From Domibacillus robiginosus (GTDB lineage Bacteria; Bacillota; Bacilli; Bacillales; Domibacillaceae): a stretch of DNA of 64,000 nt. Location of the stretch: positions 248,001-312,000 of the forward strand of contig NZ_LAHL01000012.1 in NCBI RefSeq assembly GCF_000966195.1, read 5' to 3'. A program made the position numbers and the translations under genes. How positions within the stretch are numbered: position 1 is the stretch's first letter; each line of letters starts with the position of its first letter. Below the pieces are notes generated by a model that worked only from the letters and a program-made list of their open reading frames with translations, was not told the origin of the DNA and searched no databases. Positions 9,338 through 19,558 of this stretch are shown here, one piece after another.

Positions 9338-9523
9338 TTGCCTACTATTCAATGGCCGTTTTTAGGATTTGCTGTTTTAGCTGCTGCATGCATGATTGGC
9401 ATCGGTATTGCCATCGGTGAAGGAAGTATTTTAGGCGGTGCGCTCTCGATTGTTCTTCTCCTGGCTGTAATGGGGTTTGGATTTTCGTATAAAGCAAAAA
9501 TGCGCCGGGCAGGCAAATTGTAA
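9338..9523 (+). CDS. ylaF: YlaF-like small membrane protein
   Basis: 61-residue protein starting at TTG 9338, supported by AAAGGAGGT about 9 bases upstream. Two hydrophobic helices (FLGFAVLAAACMIGIGIAIG and SIVLLLAVMGFGF) and a basic tail. Size, topology and position next to typA match YlaF/DUF5325. Function unknown. Confidence 0.75.
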   Translation: MPTIQWPFLGFAVLAAACMIGIGIAIGEGSILGGALSIVLLLAVMGFGFSYKAKMRRAGKL

Positions 9524-9573
9524 CCAAGGCGCAGCAGTATCAGACAGCGCTCTACATACAACTGACTGTTTGT

Positions 9574-9619
9574 AATCAAAAAAGGAACAGCCGACATAGA
9601 CGCTGTTCCTTTTTTGATT
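9574..9619. terminator. Bidirectional terminator, 18-bp stem
   Basis: AATCAAAAAAGGAACAGC is repeated inverted at 9602-9619 with a ten-base loop, between the convergent ylaF-like and suhB genes. It overlaps the suhB stop. Confidence 0.88.
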
Positions 9620-10406
9620 AGGTTAAGTATTTTTTTAAAATATCCTGATGTAGGCCTGGCGCTGCTGCAAAAACAGGATTCACGGACAGCATATCGATTT
9701 CTCCTCCATCGATGGTACTGACGATACCACCCGCTTCTTCTACAATCATTTTTCCGCCCGCAAAATCCCACGGAGCGTTTCGCATCGTAATATAGCCATC
9801 TAAGCGCCCTGAAGCCACATAAGCAAGCTCCAGTGCTGCTGAACCGTATGATCTTGTTCCCCGTACATCTTTTGCTAGCTGCACAAGCTTTTCCTGGTTA
9901 AAATGACGGTTGTTAATCAGCCAGGTGGCGCTAATTCCCAATATAGCCGTTTCAACAGGTGCTTTTTCTAATTTGGGAAGCGGCGTGTCATTCATCCAGG
10001 CTCCGTGCCCCTTCCTTGCATGGTAAAGTTCATCGTGAACAATATCATATATGTATCCGAGCTGGCCAATACCGTTTTCATAAATTCCAATTGAGACGGC
10101 AAAATTACGCTGCTGATGAACAAAATTCATCGTGCCGTCAATCGGATCAATGATCCATATTACTCCATCCAGCGATTGAACACGATCTCCCTGTCCTTCT
10201 TCACCTAAAATACGATGCTCAGGAAATTCAGAACGAATATTTTCTATAAAAAAGCGCTCTGTTTCCTGGTCTACATTTGTCACTAAATCATTCGGATTTG
10301 ACTTTGCCTGAATGGTGAGCGAACTGGTAAAAGATGCTCGTATGTTTGTCCCGGCTTCTTGAATCCACCGTTTCACCGTTTGGTCTATTTTTGTCCAATT
10401 CGTCAT
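9618..10406 (-). CDS. suhB: Inositol monophosphatase family protein (YktC/SuhB)
   Basis: 262-residue Mg2+-dependent phosphatase. The family motifs are present in order: GEEG near 72, WIIDPIDGTMNFVH near 90 and APWDFAGGKMIVEEAGG near 212, which together supply the metal-binding Glu/Asp residues and the sugar-phosphate site. Substrate cannot be read from sequence; B. subtilis YktC is reported as an inositol-1-phosphatase. It lies beside yktB in the conserved order. Confidence 0.92.
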   Translation of the reverse strand: MTNWTKIDQTVKRWIQEAGTNIRASFTSSLTIQAKSNPNDLVTNVDQETERFFIENIRSEFPEHRILGEEGQGDRVQSLDGVIWIIDPIDGTMNFVHQQRNFAVSIGIYENGIGQLGYIYDIVHDELYHARKGHGAWMNDTPLPKLEKAPVETAILGISATWLINNRHFNQEKLVQLAKDVRGTRSYGSAALELAYVASGRLDGYITMRNAPWDFAGGKMIVEEAGGIVSTIDGGEIDMLSVNPVFAAAPGLHQDILKKYLT

Positions 10407-10543
10407 GATACAGCCCCCGTCTCACTTCTATTCGATTTTTTACCACCTTACACGAAAAAAAAAAGCTTATCAAGTTTTTCCAACTTCTTATGATATAGTA
10501 ACATAAGAACGTAAAATGATTTGCAAGAAAGGATTATATTCTC

Positions 10544-11161
10544 ATGACATTCACTGGCTTTACAGAAGAAGATTTTCATACTTTTCAAATAAATGGGCTT
10601 GAGGAGCGAATGACAGCGATACAGGAACGCATCCAGCCAAAATTTAATGAGCTAGGCAGCACGCTCGCAGATGATCTATCAATACTGCTTGGCCAGGAAA
10701 TGTTTCTGCACATTGCACGTCATGTACGCCGGAAAGTAAATCCACCGAACGATACGTGGCTTGCCATTGCCAATAACAAGCGTGGATATAAGCAGCACCC
10801 TCACTTTCAAGTTGGCTTATTTGACGATCATGTTTTTGTTTGGCTTGCATTTATTTACGAGCTGCCAGGCAAAAAGGAAATAGCTGAAACATTTTTAACT
10901 CACCAGCAGGTGCTTCAGGACCACATACCTGCTCACTACGTCGTCTCACTGGATCACTTGAAAAAGGATGCCGAGACATGGGGAGAGCTAAACATTGAGC
11001 AGGCTCTGAAGCGGTTCCGGGACGTAAAAAAAGCGGAGCTGTTAATTGGCCGTCACATTCAATCAGATGATCCTGTGCTGCAGGATGGCGAAGCGCTTTA
11101 TGCATTGATCAAAGAAACATTTCAAACGCTGCTTCCTATTTATCAGCTGGCTTATAAATAA
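10544..11161 (+). CDS. yktB: YktB, UPF0637/DUF1054 protein
   Basis: 205-residue soluble protein matching the YktB family (TFTGFTEEDFHTFQINGLEE at the start, ARHVRRKVNPPNDTWLAI near 65). The fold of the family is known but a function is not, to my knowledge. A GAAAGGA site is about 10 bases upstream of the ATG. It is convergent with yktA and shares its terminator. Confidence 0.9.
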   Translation: MTFTGFTEEDFHTFQINGLEERMTAIQERIQPKFNELGSTLADDLSILLGQEMFLHIARHVRRKVNPPNDTWLAIANNKRGYKQHPHFQVGLFDDHVFVWLAFIYELPGKKEIAETFLTHQQVLQDHIPAHYVVSLDHLKKDAETWGELNIEQALKRFRDVKKAELLIGRHIQSDDPVLQDGEALYALIKETFQTLLPIYQLAYK

Positions 11162-11199
11162 ACAACCGCCCATTTCATCCAAGGAAATGGGCGGTTGTT
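11161..11199. terminator. Bidirectional terminator of yktB and yktA
   Basis: Perfect 16-bp stem AACAACCGCCCATTTC / GAAATGGGCGGTTGTT with a seven-base loop, followed by T run on the plus strand. Confidence 0.9.
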
Positions 11200-11200
11200 T

Positions 11201-11470
11201 TTACATGCGTATTTTAGTTTGGTCAGGGGCCTGCTTCATTTTTTGAACAGCCCGGTAAGAAGAATAGCCGCTTACTTCTTCAAATTCATTGCAAATACGC
11301 TTTTCTTCTGCTTTTCCGGGCACGATTTCTTTAAATCGTCGATAACGCTCCATCAATGTTTCTTTTACAATTCCTTTTTCATAAGCCTGCTCAATGGCTT
11401 CGAAAAAGGATACCACATCGATCACTTCTTCCGTTGACCAATCCGTTGAAAACGGGTACGAATATTCCAT
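11201..11470 (-). CDS. yktA: YktA, UPF0223 protein
   Basis: 89-residue charged helical protein beginning [15 protein letters not shown], the typical UPF0223 N-terminus. ATG at 11470 is chosen since GAGGTGAGG lies directly upstream; a GTG nine bases earlier would overlap that site. Function unknown. Order yktC-yktB-yktA-speA is conserved with B. subtilis. Confidence 0.88.
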   Translation of the reverse strand: MEYSYPFSTDWSTEEVIDVVSFFEAIEQAYEKGIVKETLMERYRRFKEIVPGKAEEKRICNEFEEVSGYSSYRAVQKMKQAPDQTKIRM

Positions 11471-11609
11471 TTTCCTCACCTCTCTTTAGTTATTCGCTTC
11501 CGTACCATCCAACTCCTTGTTTGGGAAGAAAAATTCCTTTGCAATAAGAGGGCAAAGTGCTATAATTCTTTTGCTTTAACGAATGATTAGAAAAGAGGTG
11601 GAAATGGCG

Positions 11610-13079
11610 TTGTCACAACACGAAACACCATTATTTGATGGGCTTCTTCGCCATGCCGAACGAAACCCAGTCCAATTTCATATTCCCGGCCATAAAAAAG
11701 GAAACGGAATGGACCCTGTCTTCAAAGAATTTATCGGAGAAAATGCGCTTTCCATTGATTTGATTAATATCGCTCCACTGGATGATCTGCACCAGCCCCA
11801 TGGCATTATTAAGGAAGCACAGCAGCTGGCTGCTGAAGCATTTGGTGCTGACCATACATTTTTCTCCGTTCAAGGAACAAGCGGAGCAATTATGACCATG
11901 ATTATGGCTGTTTGTGGACCTGGCGAAAAAATTATTGTTCCAAGAAACGTGCATAAATCCATTATGACTGCTATTGTATTTTCTGGTGCGGTTCCCATTT
12001 TTATTCATCCTGAAATCGACAAAGACCTTGGAATTTCACATGGTATTACAACAGAATCTGTTACCCGGGCGCTAACAGAGCATCCGGATGCAAAAGGTTT
12101 GCTTGTTATTAATCCGACATACTTCGGTATTGCGGGCGATTTAAAACAAATCGTAGATATCGCTCATTCCTTTGACGTTCCTGTTGTTGTCGATGAAGCA
12201 CACGGTGTTCACATCCACTTTCATGAAGACCTTCCAATATCGGCTATGCAGGCAGGAGCCGATATGGCAGCAACGAGCGTGCACAAGCTGGGCGGTTCTA
12301 TGACCCAGAGCTCTATTTTAAATGTGCGTGAAGGGCTTGTTTCGGTAAATCGTGTACAGTCCATTTTAAGCATGCTGACTACGACATCTACGTCTTATAT
12401 ACTGCTTGCTTCCCTCGATACAGCTCGAAGACACCTGGTGATGAATGGACATCAGATCATCGAGGAAGCTCTTAACCTCGCTCAGGCAACACGAAAAAAA
12501 ATAAACCAAATTGACCACCTGTACTGTGTGGGTGAAGAAATTCTGGGTTCTAAAGCTACGTATGATTACGACCCGACAAAACTGATCATTTCAGTGAAAA
12601 ACCTTGGCATCAGTGGTCACGATGCAGAAAAATGGCTTCGAGATCATTACAACATCGAAGTAGAACTCAGTGATTTGTATAACATCCTTTGTATCATTAC
12701 ACCGGGTGATTCCAAGGAAGACTGTGAACTGCTTGTAAAAGCGCTGGCTGAAATGGCAGCTTCTTTTAATGGGACAGTTCAGTCCAAGCATGCACACGTG
12801 ATACTGCCAGATATCCCACTTTTAGCTCTTTCTCCTCGTGAAGCTTTTTACGCCGAGACAGAAACTGTCCCGCTGGATGAATCAGCTGGACGGATTATGG
12901 CAGAATTCATGATGGTTTACCCTCCAGGTATTCCAATTTTTATTCCAGGGGAAATCATCACAGAAGAAAATCTACGCTATGTAAAAGAAAATGTAGCTGC
13001 TGGTCTTCCTGTTCAAGGACCAGAGGATGAAGAATTAAAAACGCTTCGTGTTATTCGCGAACGCAAGCCCATTTATTAA
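11610..13079 (+). CDS. speA: Arginine decarboxylase SpeA
   Basis: PLP-dependent enzyme of the Orn/Lys/Arg decarboxylase fold-I family that makes agmatine, the first step of polyamine synthesis in Bacillus. 489 residues close to B. subtilis SpeA throughout (SQHETP start, FHIPGHKKG, FSVQGTSGAIMTMIMAVCGPG). The PLP lysine is in ATSVHKLGGS. The start is taken as TTG 11610: AGGTGG is 8 bases upstream and the protein then begins as in B. subtilis; an ATG at 11604 is only 2 bases from that site. The SR1-type RNA converges on it from the other side. Confidence 0.95.
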   Translation: MSQHETPLFDGLLRHAERNPVQFHIPGHKKGNGMDPVFKEFIGENALSIDLINIAPLDDLHQPHGIIKEAQQLAAEAFGADHTFFSVQGTSGAIMTMIMAVCGPGEKIIVPRNVHKSIMTAIVFSGAVPIFIHPEIDKDLGISHGITTESVTRALTEHPDAKGLLVINPTYFGIAGDLKQIVDIAHSFDVPVVVDEAHGVHIHFHEDLPISAMQAGADMAATSVHKLGGSMTQSSILNVREGLVSVNRVQSILSMLTTTSTSYILLASLDTARRHLVMNGHQIIEEALNLAQATRKKINQIDHLYCVGEEILGSKATYDYDPTKLIISVKNLGISGHDAEKWLRDHYNIEVELSDLYNILCIITPGDSKEDCELLVKALAEMAASFNGTVQSKHAHVILPDIPLLALSPREAFYAETETVPLDESAGRIMAEFMMVYPPGIPIFIPGEIITEENLRYVKENVAAGLPVQGPEDEELKTLRVIRERKPIY

Positions 13080-13080
13080 A

Positions 13081-13111
13081 AAAGAGCTGCTCCATGACGG
13101 AGCGGCTCTTT
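13081..13111. terminator. Bidirectional terminator between speA and the SR1-like unit
   Basis: Stem AAAGAGCTGCTCC / GGAGCGGCTCTTT with a five-base loop and one G-U pair; A and T runs flank both sides. On the minus strand it ends the SR1-like transcript. Confidence 0.85.
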
Positions 13112-13119
13112 ATGTACGT

Positions 13120-13236
13120 TTAGTCATCGATTTCTGTTTCTTCATCACAGCCACAATGAGAGTATAAAACGGTCACCTTTTCTTCTTCAAAGTGCTCAAT
13201 TGTTGATTTGCATGATTTGCAGATGATTGTTCCCAT
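13120..13236 (-). CDS. SR1P, GapA-binding peptide (proximal-to-speA copy)
   Basis: 38-residue peptide with two cysteine pairs (CKSC near the N-terminus and CGC near residue 28-30), HFEEEKVTVLYSHCGC core and an acidic tail. In B. subtilis SR1P binds glyceraldehyde-3-phosphate dehydrogenase GapA and promotes its contact with RNase J1. A GGGGGGT site is 8 bases upstream, weaker than the AGGAGGT of the other copy. It has no clear promoter of its own. It differs from the second copy at one internal residue (K for Q at 10) and in the last eight residues. Confidence 0.85.
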   Translation of the reverse strand: MGTIICKSCKSTIEHFEEEKVTVLYSHCGCDEETEIDD

Positions 13237-13325
13237 GTTTTATAACCCCCCGTTTTTTATTTTTGAAAGCGTTTTATATTTATTAAATTTATATCCCAAT
13301 TAGAACAGCACTTTTTTCTATTCGT

Positions 13326-13442
13326 TCAGTCATCACTCTTTGCTTCATGATCACAGCCACAGTGAGAGTATAAAACTGTCACCTTTTCTTCTTCAAAGTG
13401 CTCAATTGTTGATTGACATGACTTGCAGATGATTGTTCCCAT
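13326..13442 (-). CDS. SR1P, GapA-binding peptide (promoter-proximal copy)
   Basis: 38-residue peptide identical to its neighbour through residue 30 except Q10, with tail DHEAKSDD. Cysteine motifs CKSC and CGC are conserved. A perfect AGGAGGT lies 8 bases before the ATG. It is the first frame after the CcpN-type promoter, so it is probably the better-translated copy. A TGAAAGCG half-site resembling a CcpA cre occurs in the leader of both copies. Confidence 0.88.
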   Translation of the reverse strand: MGTIICKSCQSTIEHFEEEKVTVLYSHCGCDHEAKSDD

Positions 13443-13494
13443 GTTTTATAACCTCCTGTTTTATTTTTGAAAGCGATTTATATTTCTTGATCTT

Positions 13495-13542
13495 ATAATA
13501 ATATAACACATTTAAAATTTCAAGCTTAAATTGTATAACATA
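13495..13542 (-). promoter_or_regulatory. SR1-type promoter with two CcpN-like operators
   Basis: Minus-strand promoter TTGAAA (13518-13523), 17-base spacer, TATTAT (13495-13500). Two sites fit the CcpN consensus I recall, TRTGHYATAYW: TATGTTATACA at 13532-13542 upstream of the -35, and TGTGTTATATT at 13500-13510 touching the -10. This pair geometry matches the known CcpN-repressed promoters (sr1, gapB, pckA). Confidence 0.72.
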
Positions 13543-13561
13543 TTTAAAACGGGACAAAAAA

Positions 13562-13593
13562 CCCCCGGTTTCCTAAAATAAGGAAACCGAGGG
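13562..13593 (-). terminator. Terminator of the pdh operon
   Basis: CCCTCGGTTTCCT / AGGAAACCGGGGG stem with one mismatch, followed on the minus strand by TTTTTTG. Confidence 0.88.
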
Positions 13594-13612
13594 CTTCAAT
13601 GTGATCATATTA

Positions 13613-15022
13613 TTATTTTACGATGTGAATTGGCGTTCCAAGTGCTACTTCTGCTGCTTCCATTGTCATTTCAGCAAGCGTTGGGTGAGCATGGATCGTC
13701 ATCGCTACATCTTCAAGTGTCATGCCAGCTTCAATAGCAAGACCAAGCTCTGCTACCATATCAGAAGCGCCTGAACCAGCGATTTGCGCGCCGATAATCA
13801 GTCCATCTTCTTTGCGTGCTACCACTTTTACGAAGCCGTCTGTGCTGTTAAGTGCAAGTGCACGGCCATTCGCTGCAAATGGGAACTTCGCAGATACGAT
13901 TTCGATGTTTTCTTCTTTTGCTTGTGCTTCACTGTATCCAACTGTTGCAAGTTCCGGCTCTGTAAAGCAAACTGCTGGAATCGCAAGGTAATCCACTTCA
14001 GATTTTTCTCCTGCAATTGCCTCAGCCGCAATCTTACCTTCGTAAGATGCTTTGTGGGCTAAAGGAGGTCCCGAAATGATATCGCCAATTGCGTAAATGT
14101 TCGCTACGCTTGTACGGCACTGCTTATCCACTTCTACCAGGCCTCGCTCCGCTACTTTCACACCGATGCCTTCAAGACCCATTTCATCCGTGTTAGGACG
14201 ACGGCCCACTGTAACAAGTACGTAATCCGCTTCGATTGTTTCTTCTTTTCCGCCTGCTTCGTATGTTACTTTTACACCGTTTTCTGTTTCAACAGCAGAT
14301 TTCGCCATAGCTTTTGTTACAATTTCGATGCCTTTTTTCTTCATGTTGCGTTTAACAATCGCAGACATTTGTTTTTCAAAGCCGCCAAGAATTTCAGGAG
14401 CACCTTCAAGGATTGTCACTTCTGTTCCAAAATCCGCAAATGCTGTTGAAAGCTCAGAGCCAATGTAGCCGCCGCCGACAACAACCATCTTTTTTGGAAT
14501 TTCTTTTAGTGCAAGAGCGCCTGTTGAATCAATAACACGAGTTGAAAATTTGAAATTCGGGATTTCAATCGGGCGTGAGCCTGTTGCGACAATCGCATTT
14601 TTGAACGTATATGTTTGAGCAGAATCTTCGCCCATAACGCGAAGCGTGTTTGCATCGTTGAAATATGCTTCTCCACGAACAACTTCTACTTTATTTCCTT
14701 TAAGAAGTCCTTCAACGCCGCCTGTTAACTTTTTCACAACTCCAGCTTTCCACTGTTGTACTTTGTCAAAGTTCACAGAAACACTCTCAGCTACGATACC
14801 GATATCGTCAGAATGTTTTGCCTGCTCAAAGCGATGAGCCGCGGTTAAAAGAGCTTTAGAAGGAATACAGCCTACGTTTAAGCAGACTCCGCCAATGTTT
14901 GCTTTTTCAACAATTGTTACTTTTTGTCCAAGCTGTGCTGCACGAATTGCAGCTACATAACCGCCAGGACCTGAACCAATTACTATAGTGTCTGTTTCAA
15001 TCGGGAAATCTCCTACTACCAT
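13613..15022 (-). CDS. pdhD: Dihydrolipoyl dehydrogenase, E3 of PDH complex
   Basis: 469-residue FAD/NAD enzyme that reoxidises the lipoyl arm of PDH and related complexes. FAD-binding [17 protein letters not shown] near 16, the redox-active disulfide [13 protein letters not shown] near 44, NAD-binding [17 protein letters not shown] near 182 and the C-terminal active-site region HAHPTLAEM are all present. It is the last gene of the operon, starting 3 bases after pdhC ends. Confidence 0.97.
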   Translation of the reverse strand: MVVGDFPIETDTIVIGSGPGGYVAAIRAAQLGQKVTIVEKANIGGVCLNVGCIPSKALLTAAHRFEQAKHSDDIGIVAESVSVNFDKVQQWKAGVVKKLTGGVEGLLKGNKVEVVRGEAYFNDANTLRVMGEDSAQTYTFKNAIVATGSRPIEIPNFKFSTRVIDSTGALALKEIPKKMVVVGGGYIGSELSTAFADFGTEVTILEGAPEILGGFEKQMSAIVKRNMKKKGIEIVTKAMAKSAVETENGVKVTYEAGGKEETIEADYVLVTVGRRPNTDEMGLEGIGVKVAERGLVEVDKQCRTSVANIYAIGDIISGPPLAHKASYEGKIAAEAIAGEKSEVDYLAIPAVCFTEPELATVGYSEAQAKEENIEIVSAKFPFAANGRALALNSTDGFVKVVARKEDGLIIGAQIAGSGASDMVAELGLAIEAGMTLEDVAMTIHAHPTLAEMTMEAAEVALGTPIHIVK

Positions 15023-15025
15023 CTC

Positions 15026-16387
15026 TTACGCCTCCATTAGTAAAAGTTCTGGGTTGTTTAACAACCGTTTAATGTGATTCAACGCATTTTGCGCAGTCGC
15101 TCCATCAATCATACGATGATCAAAGCTCAATGATAATGCTAACACAGGTGCCGCTACAATTTCACCATTTTTTACAATTGCTTTTTCAGCAATGCGTCCA
15201 ATACCCAAAATTGCTACTTCTGGATGGTTGATAACCGGTGTAAACCATTGTCCGCCGGCAGAACCGATATTAGTGATTGTGCAAGATGCGCCTTTCATTT
15301 CTGCAGGAGCCAATTTACCATCACGTGCTTTAACAGCAAGCTCATTGATTTCGTTAGAGATCGCAAACATTGACTTGCGGTCTGCGTTTTTCACAACTGG
15401 CACCATCAAGCCTTTTTCAGTATCAGCTGCAATTCCGATGTTGTAGTAATGCTTGTGAACAATTTCGCTTGTTGCATCATCGATTGATGTGTTAAGCGCA
15501 GGGAATTCGCGAAGTGCACTTGTCAAAGCTTTTACAACGTATGGAAGGAATGTTAATTTCACGCCTTTTTCCGCTGCAATATCTTTGAACTTTTTGCGGT
15601 GTGCCCAAAGCTCTGTTACTTCTATTTCATCCATAAGCGTAACATGTGGTGCTGTATGTTTTGAGTTAACCATTGCTTTGGCAATCGCTTTGCGGATACC
15701 ACTCATTTTTTCGCGTGTTTCTGGGAACTCGCCTTCTGGAATAGCCGCTGCTGCTGGTTTTGACTCTTCTTTTGCTGCTGGAGCTTCCTGCTGTGCAGCT
15801 GTCTCTGCTTGTGCAGGAGCCTTCGCACCACCGTTCAAGAATGCATCAATATCTTCTTTTACAATGCGTCCATTTTTACCGCTGCCTGCTACTTGAGCAA
15901 TGTTTACATCTTTTTCACGTGCATATTTGCGTACGGATGGCATTGCAACGATACGGCGGTTCGGATCTACTTCTTCCTGCGGCTGAGCCGGCGTAGTGCT
16001 TACAGGACCTGTAGATTCTTTTGGTGCTTCTTCAACAGGAGCTTTATCAATGTTTTGCCCGCCTTCTAAAGAAGACTGAACCTGTGCTTCTGTTTTCGCT
16101 TCACCTTCGTCGCCATGGTCGTCGCCTTTAAATTTCAAATCTTCGTATCCAGGAGCGTCAAATTTAATTAATGTGTCGCCAACAATTGCTGTTGTACCCT
16201 CTTCAACCAATACTTCCTCTACTGTACCCGCAACTGGTGATGGAATTTCAACAACCGCTTTATCGTTTTGTACTTCGCAAAGCACGTCATCTTCCGCAAC
16301 TTTGTCACCTGGCTTTACAAACCACTTGACGATTTCACCTTCGTGAATACCTTCACCGATGTCCGGTAATTTAAATTCAAATGCCAA
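15026..16387 (-). CDS. pdhC: Dihydrolipoamide acetyltransferase, E2 of PDH complex
   Basis: 453 residues with one N-terminal lipoyl domain (lipoylated lysine in [12 protein letters not shown], near 43), an acidic and Ala/Pro-rich linker, a peripheral subunit-binding domain ([20 protein letters not shown] near 150), a second Ala/Pro linker and the catalytic domain ending with [10 protein letters not shown], which carries the His-x3-Asp-Gly active site. The start is TTG at 16387 with AGGAGG 9 bases upstream. The intercistronic gap to pdhB holds a strong hairpin. Confidence 0.97.
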   Translation of the reverse strand: MAFEFKLPDIGEGIHEGEIVKWFVKPGDKVAEDDVLCEVQNDKAVVEIPSPVAGTVEEVLVEEGTTAIVGDTLIKFDAPGYEDLKFKGDDHGDEGEAKTEAQVQSSLEGGQNIDKAPVEEAPKESTGPVSTTPAQPQEEVDPNRRIVAMPSVRKYAREKDVNIAQVAGSGKNGRIVKEDIDAFLNGGAKAPAQAETAAQQEAPAAKEESKPAAAAIPEGEFPETREKMSGIRKAIAKAMVNSKHTAPHVTLMDEIEVTELWAHRKKFKDIAAEKGVKLTFLPYVVKALTSALREFPALNTSIDDATSEIVHKHYYNIGIAADTEKGLMVPVVKNADRKSMFAISNEINELAVKARDGKLAPAEMKGASCTITNIGSAGGQWFTPVINHPEVAILGIGRIAEKAIVKNGEIVAAPVLALSLSFDHRMIDGATAQNALNHIKRLLNNPELLLMEA

Positions 16388-16415
16388 TGCATTCAGCCTC
16401 CTAATAATTGAGTTT

Positions 16416-16442
16416 TGAAAAGGAGGCTCAGCCTCCTTTTCA
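16416..16442 (-). other. Intercistronic stem-loop between pdhB and pdhC
   Basis: Perfect 12-bp stem TGAAAAGGAGGC / GCCTCCTTTTCA with a three-base loop and no T tract after it. Its 5' arm plus loop carries AGGAGGCTGA, identical to the true ribosome site of pdhC at 16393-16402. It could stabilise the upstream message, tune read-through or affect pdhC initiation; which is unknown. Confidence 0.7.
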
Positions 16443-16456
16443 TAAATTAAGTATGA

Positions 16457-17434
16457 TTAAAATTCAAGAACTTTTTTCGCTGTTTCGACAATATCTTTAT
16501 GGTTTGGAAGCCATACGCCCTCTGCTTGTGAGAATGGGAATACAGTATCCGGTGCTGCTACACGCAGAACAGGAGCTTCCAGGCTTAAAATTGCACGATC
16601 ATTGATTTCAGCTACAACGTTCGCTGCAATACCGCCTTGTTTTTGCGCTTCTTGAACAACGATTGCACGTCCTGTTTTCTCAACAGAAGCAATGATTGTT
16701 TCAATATCAAGCGGTTGAATTGTGCGAAGATCAATAACTTCAACAGAATGACCTTCTTTTTCAAGAGCTTCCGCTGCTTTAAGAGATTCATGAACCATTG
16801 CACCGTACGTAATGATTGAAAGGTCTGTACCTTCACGTTTTACGGCTGCTTTTCCAAGCGGAATTGTGTATTCTTCTTCCGGCACTTCTTCACGGAATGA
16901 ACGGTACAATTTCATATGCTCCAAGAAAATTACTGGATCGTTATCACGAATAGCAGAAATCAAAAGTCCTTTTGCTTCATAAGGAGTAGAAGGAATAACT
17001 ACTTTTAAACCAGGCTGTTGTGCTACAAGCCCTTCTAAGCTGTCTGCATGAAGTTCTGGTGTATGAACGCCGCCGCCAAATGGAGAACGGAACGTTACAG
17101 GAGCAGAATATGTTCCGCCTGAACGATAACGCATACGTGCAAGCTGACCATTGATGGAATCCATTACTTCGTAAACAAATCCGAAAAACTGAAGTTCCGG
17201 TACTGGACGGAATCCTTCTAAAGCAAGACCGACAGCTAAACCACCGATTCCAGATTCTGCAAGCGGCGTATCAAAAACACGCTCTTCTCCGAATTCTTTT
17301 TGAAGGCCTTCTGTTGCACGGAACACGCCGCCGTTAACGCCGACGTCTTCACCGAAAACAAGGACGTTTTCGTCATTTTTAAGCTCTACGCGCAAGGCAT
17401 CCGTAATCGCTTGAATCATTGTCATTTGTGCCAT
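16457..17434 (-). CDS. pdhB: Pyruvate dehydrogenase E1 beta subunit
   Basis: 325-residue beta chain of the thiamine-diphosphate-dependent E1. [15 protein letters not shown] start, [18 protein letters not shown] near 28 and [18 protein letters not shown] near 115 are characteristic of this subunit. It begins 3 bases after the pdhA stop, so the two E1 chains are probably translated together. Confidence 0.97.
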   Translation of the reverse strand: MAQMTMIQAITDALRVELKNDENVLVFGEDVGVNGGVFRATEGLQKEFGEERVFDTPLAESGIGGLAVGLALEGFRPVPELQFFGFVYEVMDSINGQLARMRYRSGGTYSAPVTFRSPFGGGVHTPELHADSLEGLVAQQPGLKVVIPSTPYEAKGLLISAIRDNDPVIFLEHMKLYRSFREEVPEEEYTIPLGKAAVKREGTDLSIITYGAMVHESLKAAEALEKEGHSVEVIDLRTIQPLDIETIIASVEKTGRAIVVQEAQKQGGIAANVVAEINDRAILSLEAPVLRVAAPDTVFPFSQAEGVWLPNHKDIVETAKKVLEF

Positions 17435-17437
17435 GAC

Positions 17438-18574
<1,137 letters not shown>

Positions 18575-18660
18575 TCATGTGGCTGTTTTCATTTATAATG
18601 ACCTGTACCAGTTATTTTTTATAAATCACTAATACAATTAAAAGCTTCGGTTAATAGTGT

Positions 18661-18689
18661 ATAATAACCGTGTTCATCCGTCAATTCAA
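18661..18689 (-). promoter_or_regulatory. Sigma-A promoter of the pdh operon
   Basis: TTGAAT (18684-18689), 17-base spacer, TATTAT (18661-18666), leaving a leader of roughly 105 bases to pdhA. The whole 18548-18925 gap has no gene: it holds this promoter and, on the other strand near its right end, TTAACA-17-TAAGAT before def. Confidence 0.65.
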
Positions 18690-18925
18690 AAAGATTTTTT
18701 ACAAAATTTCAGTAAATCACCTTGTTCAACCCTTCTGTATTAGTGAACATATCAATTCTGTACTATAAAAAGAAAGCGCTTTTTTACACTGTTATACATT
18801 ACAATTTTTACCCCTTTCCCCTATTCCCGGTTTCCAAAGCTCGAAACAAAAGAATTGCTTCATTAACATTTTGCGCAGTTTTTGATAAGATAAATACACT
18901 AAAAGTGAAAAAGGACTGAAACTAT

Positions 18926-19480
18926 ATGATTAAAATGAATGACATCGTGCGAGAAGGCGACCCCGTTCTTCGGGAAAAAGCGAAAGAAGTGCCCCTTCCT
19001 GCTTCTGAAGAAGACAAAGCGGTTCTCGCTTCACTAATGGAGTACGTTAAAAACAGCCAGGATCCCGAAACGGCCGAAAAATACGGGCTACGTCCTGGTA
19101 TTGGTCTGGCTGCACCGCAAATTGGTGTTTCAAAACGGATGATTGCTGTCCATGTAAATGATGAGAACGGAAATCAGCTTAGCCATGCGCTGTTTAACCC
19201 GAGAATTGTCAGCCATTCTGTTGAGAAAGCATATTTAACAAGCGGTGAAGGTTGCTTATCCGTTGACCGTAACGTCCAGGGTTATGTACATCGCTACGCA
19301 AGAGTGACAGTTAAAGCTGTTACTCTTGCGGGTGAGGAAGTAAAACTCCGTTTAAAAGGACTTCCCGCTATTTGTATGCAGCATGAAATTGACCATTTAA
19401 ATGGTATTATGTTTTATGATTATATTAATGACAAAGCGCCGTTTCAAATAGAAGAAAACGCGCAGGCAATCGAGCGCTGA
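18926..19480 (+). CDS. def: Peptide deformylase
   Basis: 184-residue Fe2+/Zn2+ enzyme that removes the N-formyl group of new proteins. All three motifs are intact: GIGLAAPQIG at 58-67, EGCLS at 108-112 with the metal Cys, and QHEIDH at 152-157. It resembles B. subtilis DefB (YkrB) by sequence and by position between pdh and rnjA. ATG at 18926 with AAAAAGGA about 10 bases upstream; a second ATG at 18935 is possible. Confidence 0.96.
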   Translation: MIKMNDIVREGDPVLREKAKEVPLPASEEDKAVLASLMEYVKNSQDPETAEKYGLRPGIGLAAPQIGVSKRMIAVHVNDENGNQLSHALFNPRIVSHSVEKAYLTSGEGCLSVDRNVQGYVHRYARVTVKAVTLAGEEVKLRLKGLPAICMQHEIDHLNGIMFYDYINDKAPFQIEENAQAIER

Positions 19481-19508
19481 ACAAAGCAAGAGAGAATATC
19501 CCGATCAC

Positions 19509-19537
19509 TTTTCAATCGGACAGCCATATGATAAAAT
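19509..19537 (+). promoter_or_regulatory. Candidate promoter of the 23-residue peptide gene
   Basis: TTTTCA (19509-19514), 17-base spacer, TAAAAT (19532-19537), ending 21 bases before the peptide ATG. The -35 is a moderate match. Confidence 0.4.
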
Positions 19538-19558
19538 GGCAGTGAGGAGTGATCCACA

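Larger units (their letters stand above)
13081..13488 (-). ncRNA. SR1-like dual-function RNA unit containing two SR1P genes
   Basis: Located between pdhD and speA exactly as the B. subtilis SR1 RNA, which encodes the SR1P peptide and also base-pairs with ahrC mRNA. Here a promoter at 13495-13523 would start a transcript near 13488 that runs through two SR1P frames to the terminator at 13081-13111, about 400 nt against about 205 nt for SR1. No terminator is visible between the two copies. The ends are inferred, and antisense activity cannot be judged from this window. Confidence 0.65.

Noticed and set aside
13237-13325. Separate promoter for the speA-proximal SR1P copy (TTGGGA with TATAAA)
   Set aside because: Spacing is only 15 bases and there is no CcpN-type site; co-transcription is simpler.
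18704-18718. AAATTTCAGTAAATC as a CodY box near pdhA
   Set aside because: Three mismatches to AATTTTCWGAAAATT in AT-rich DNA, and no supporting second site.
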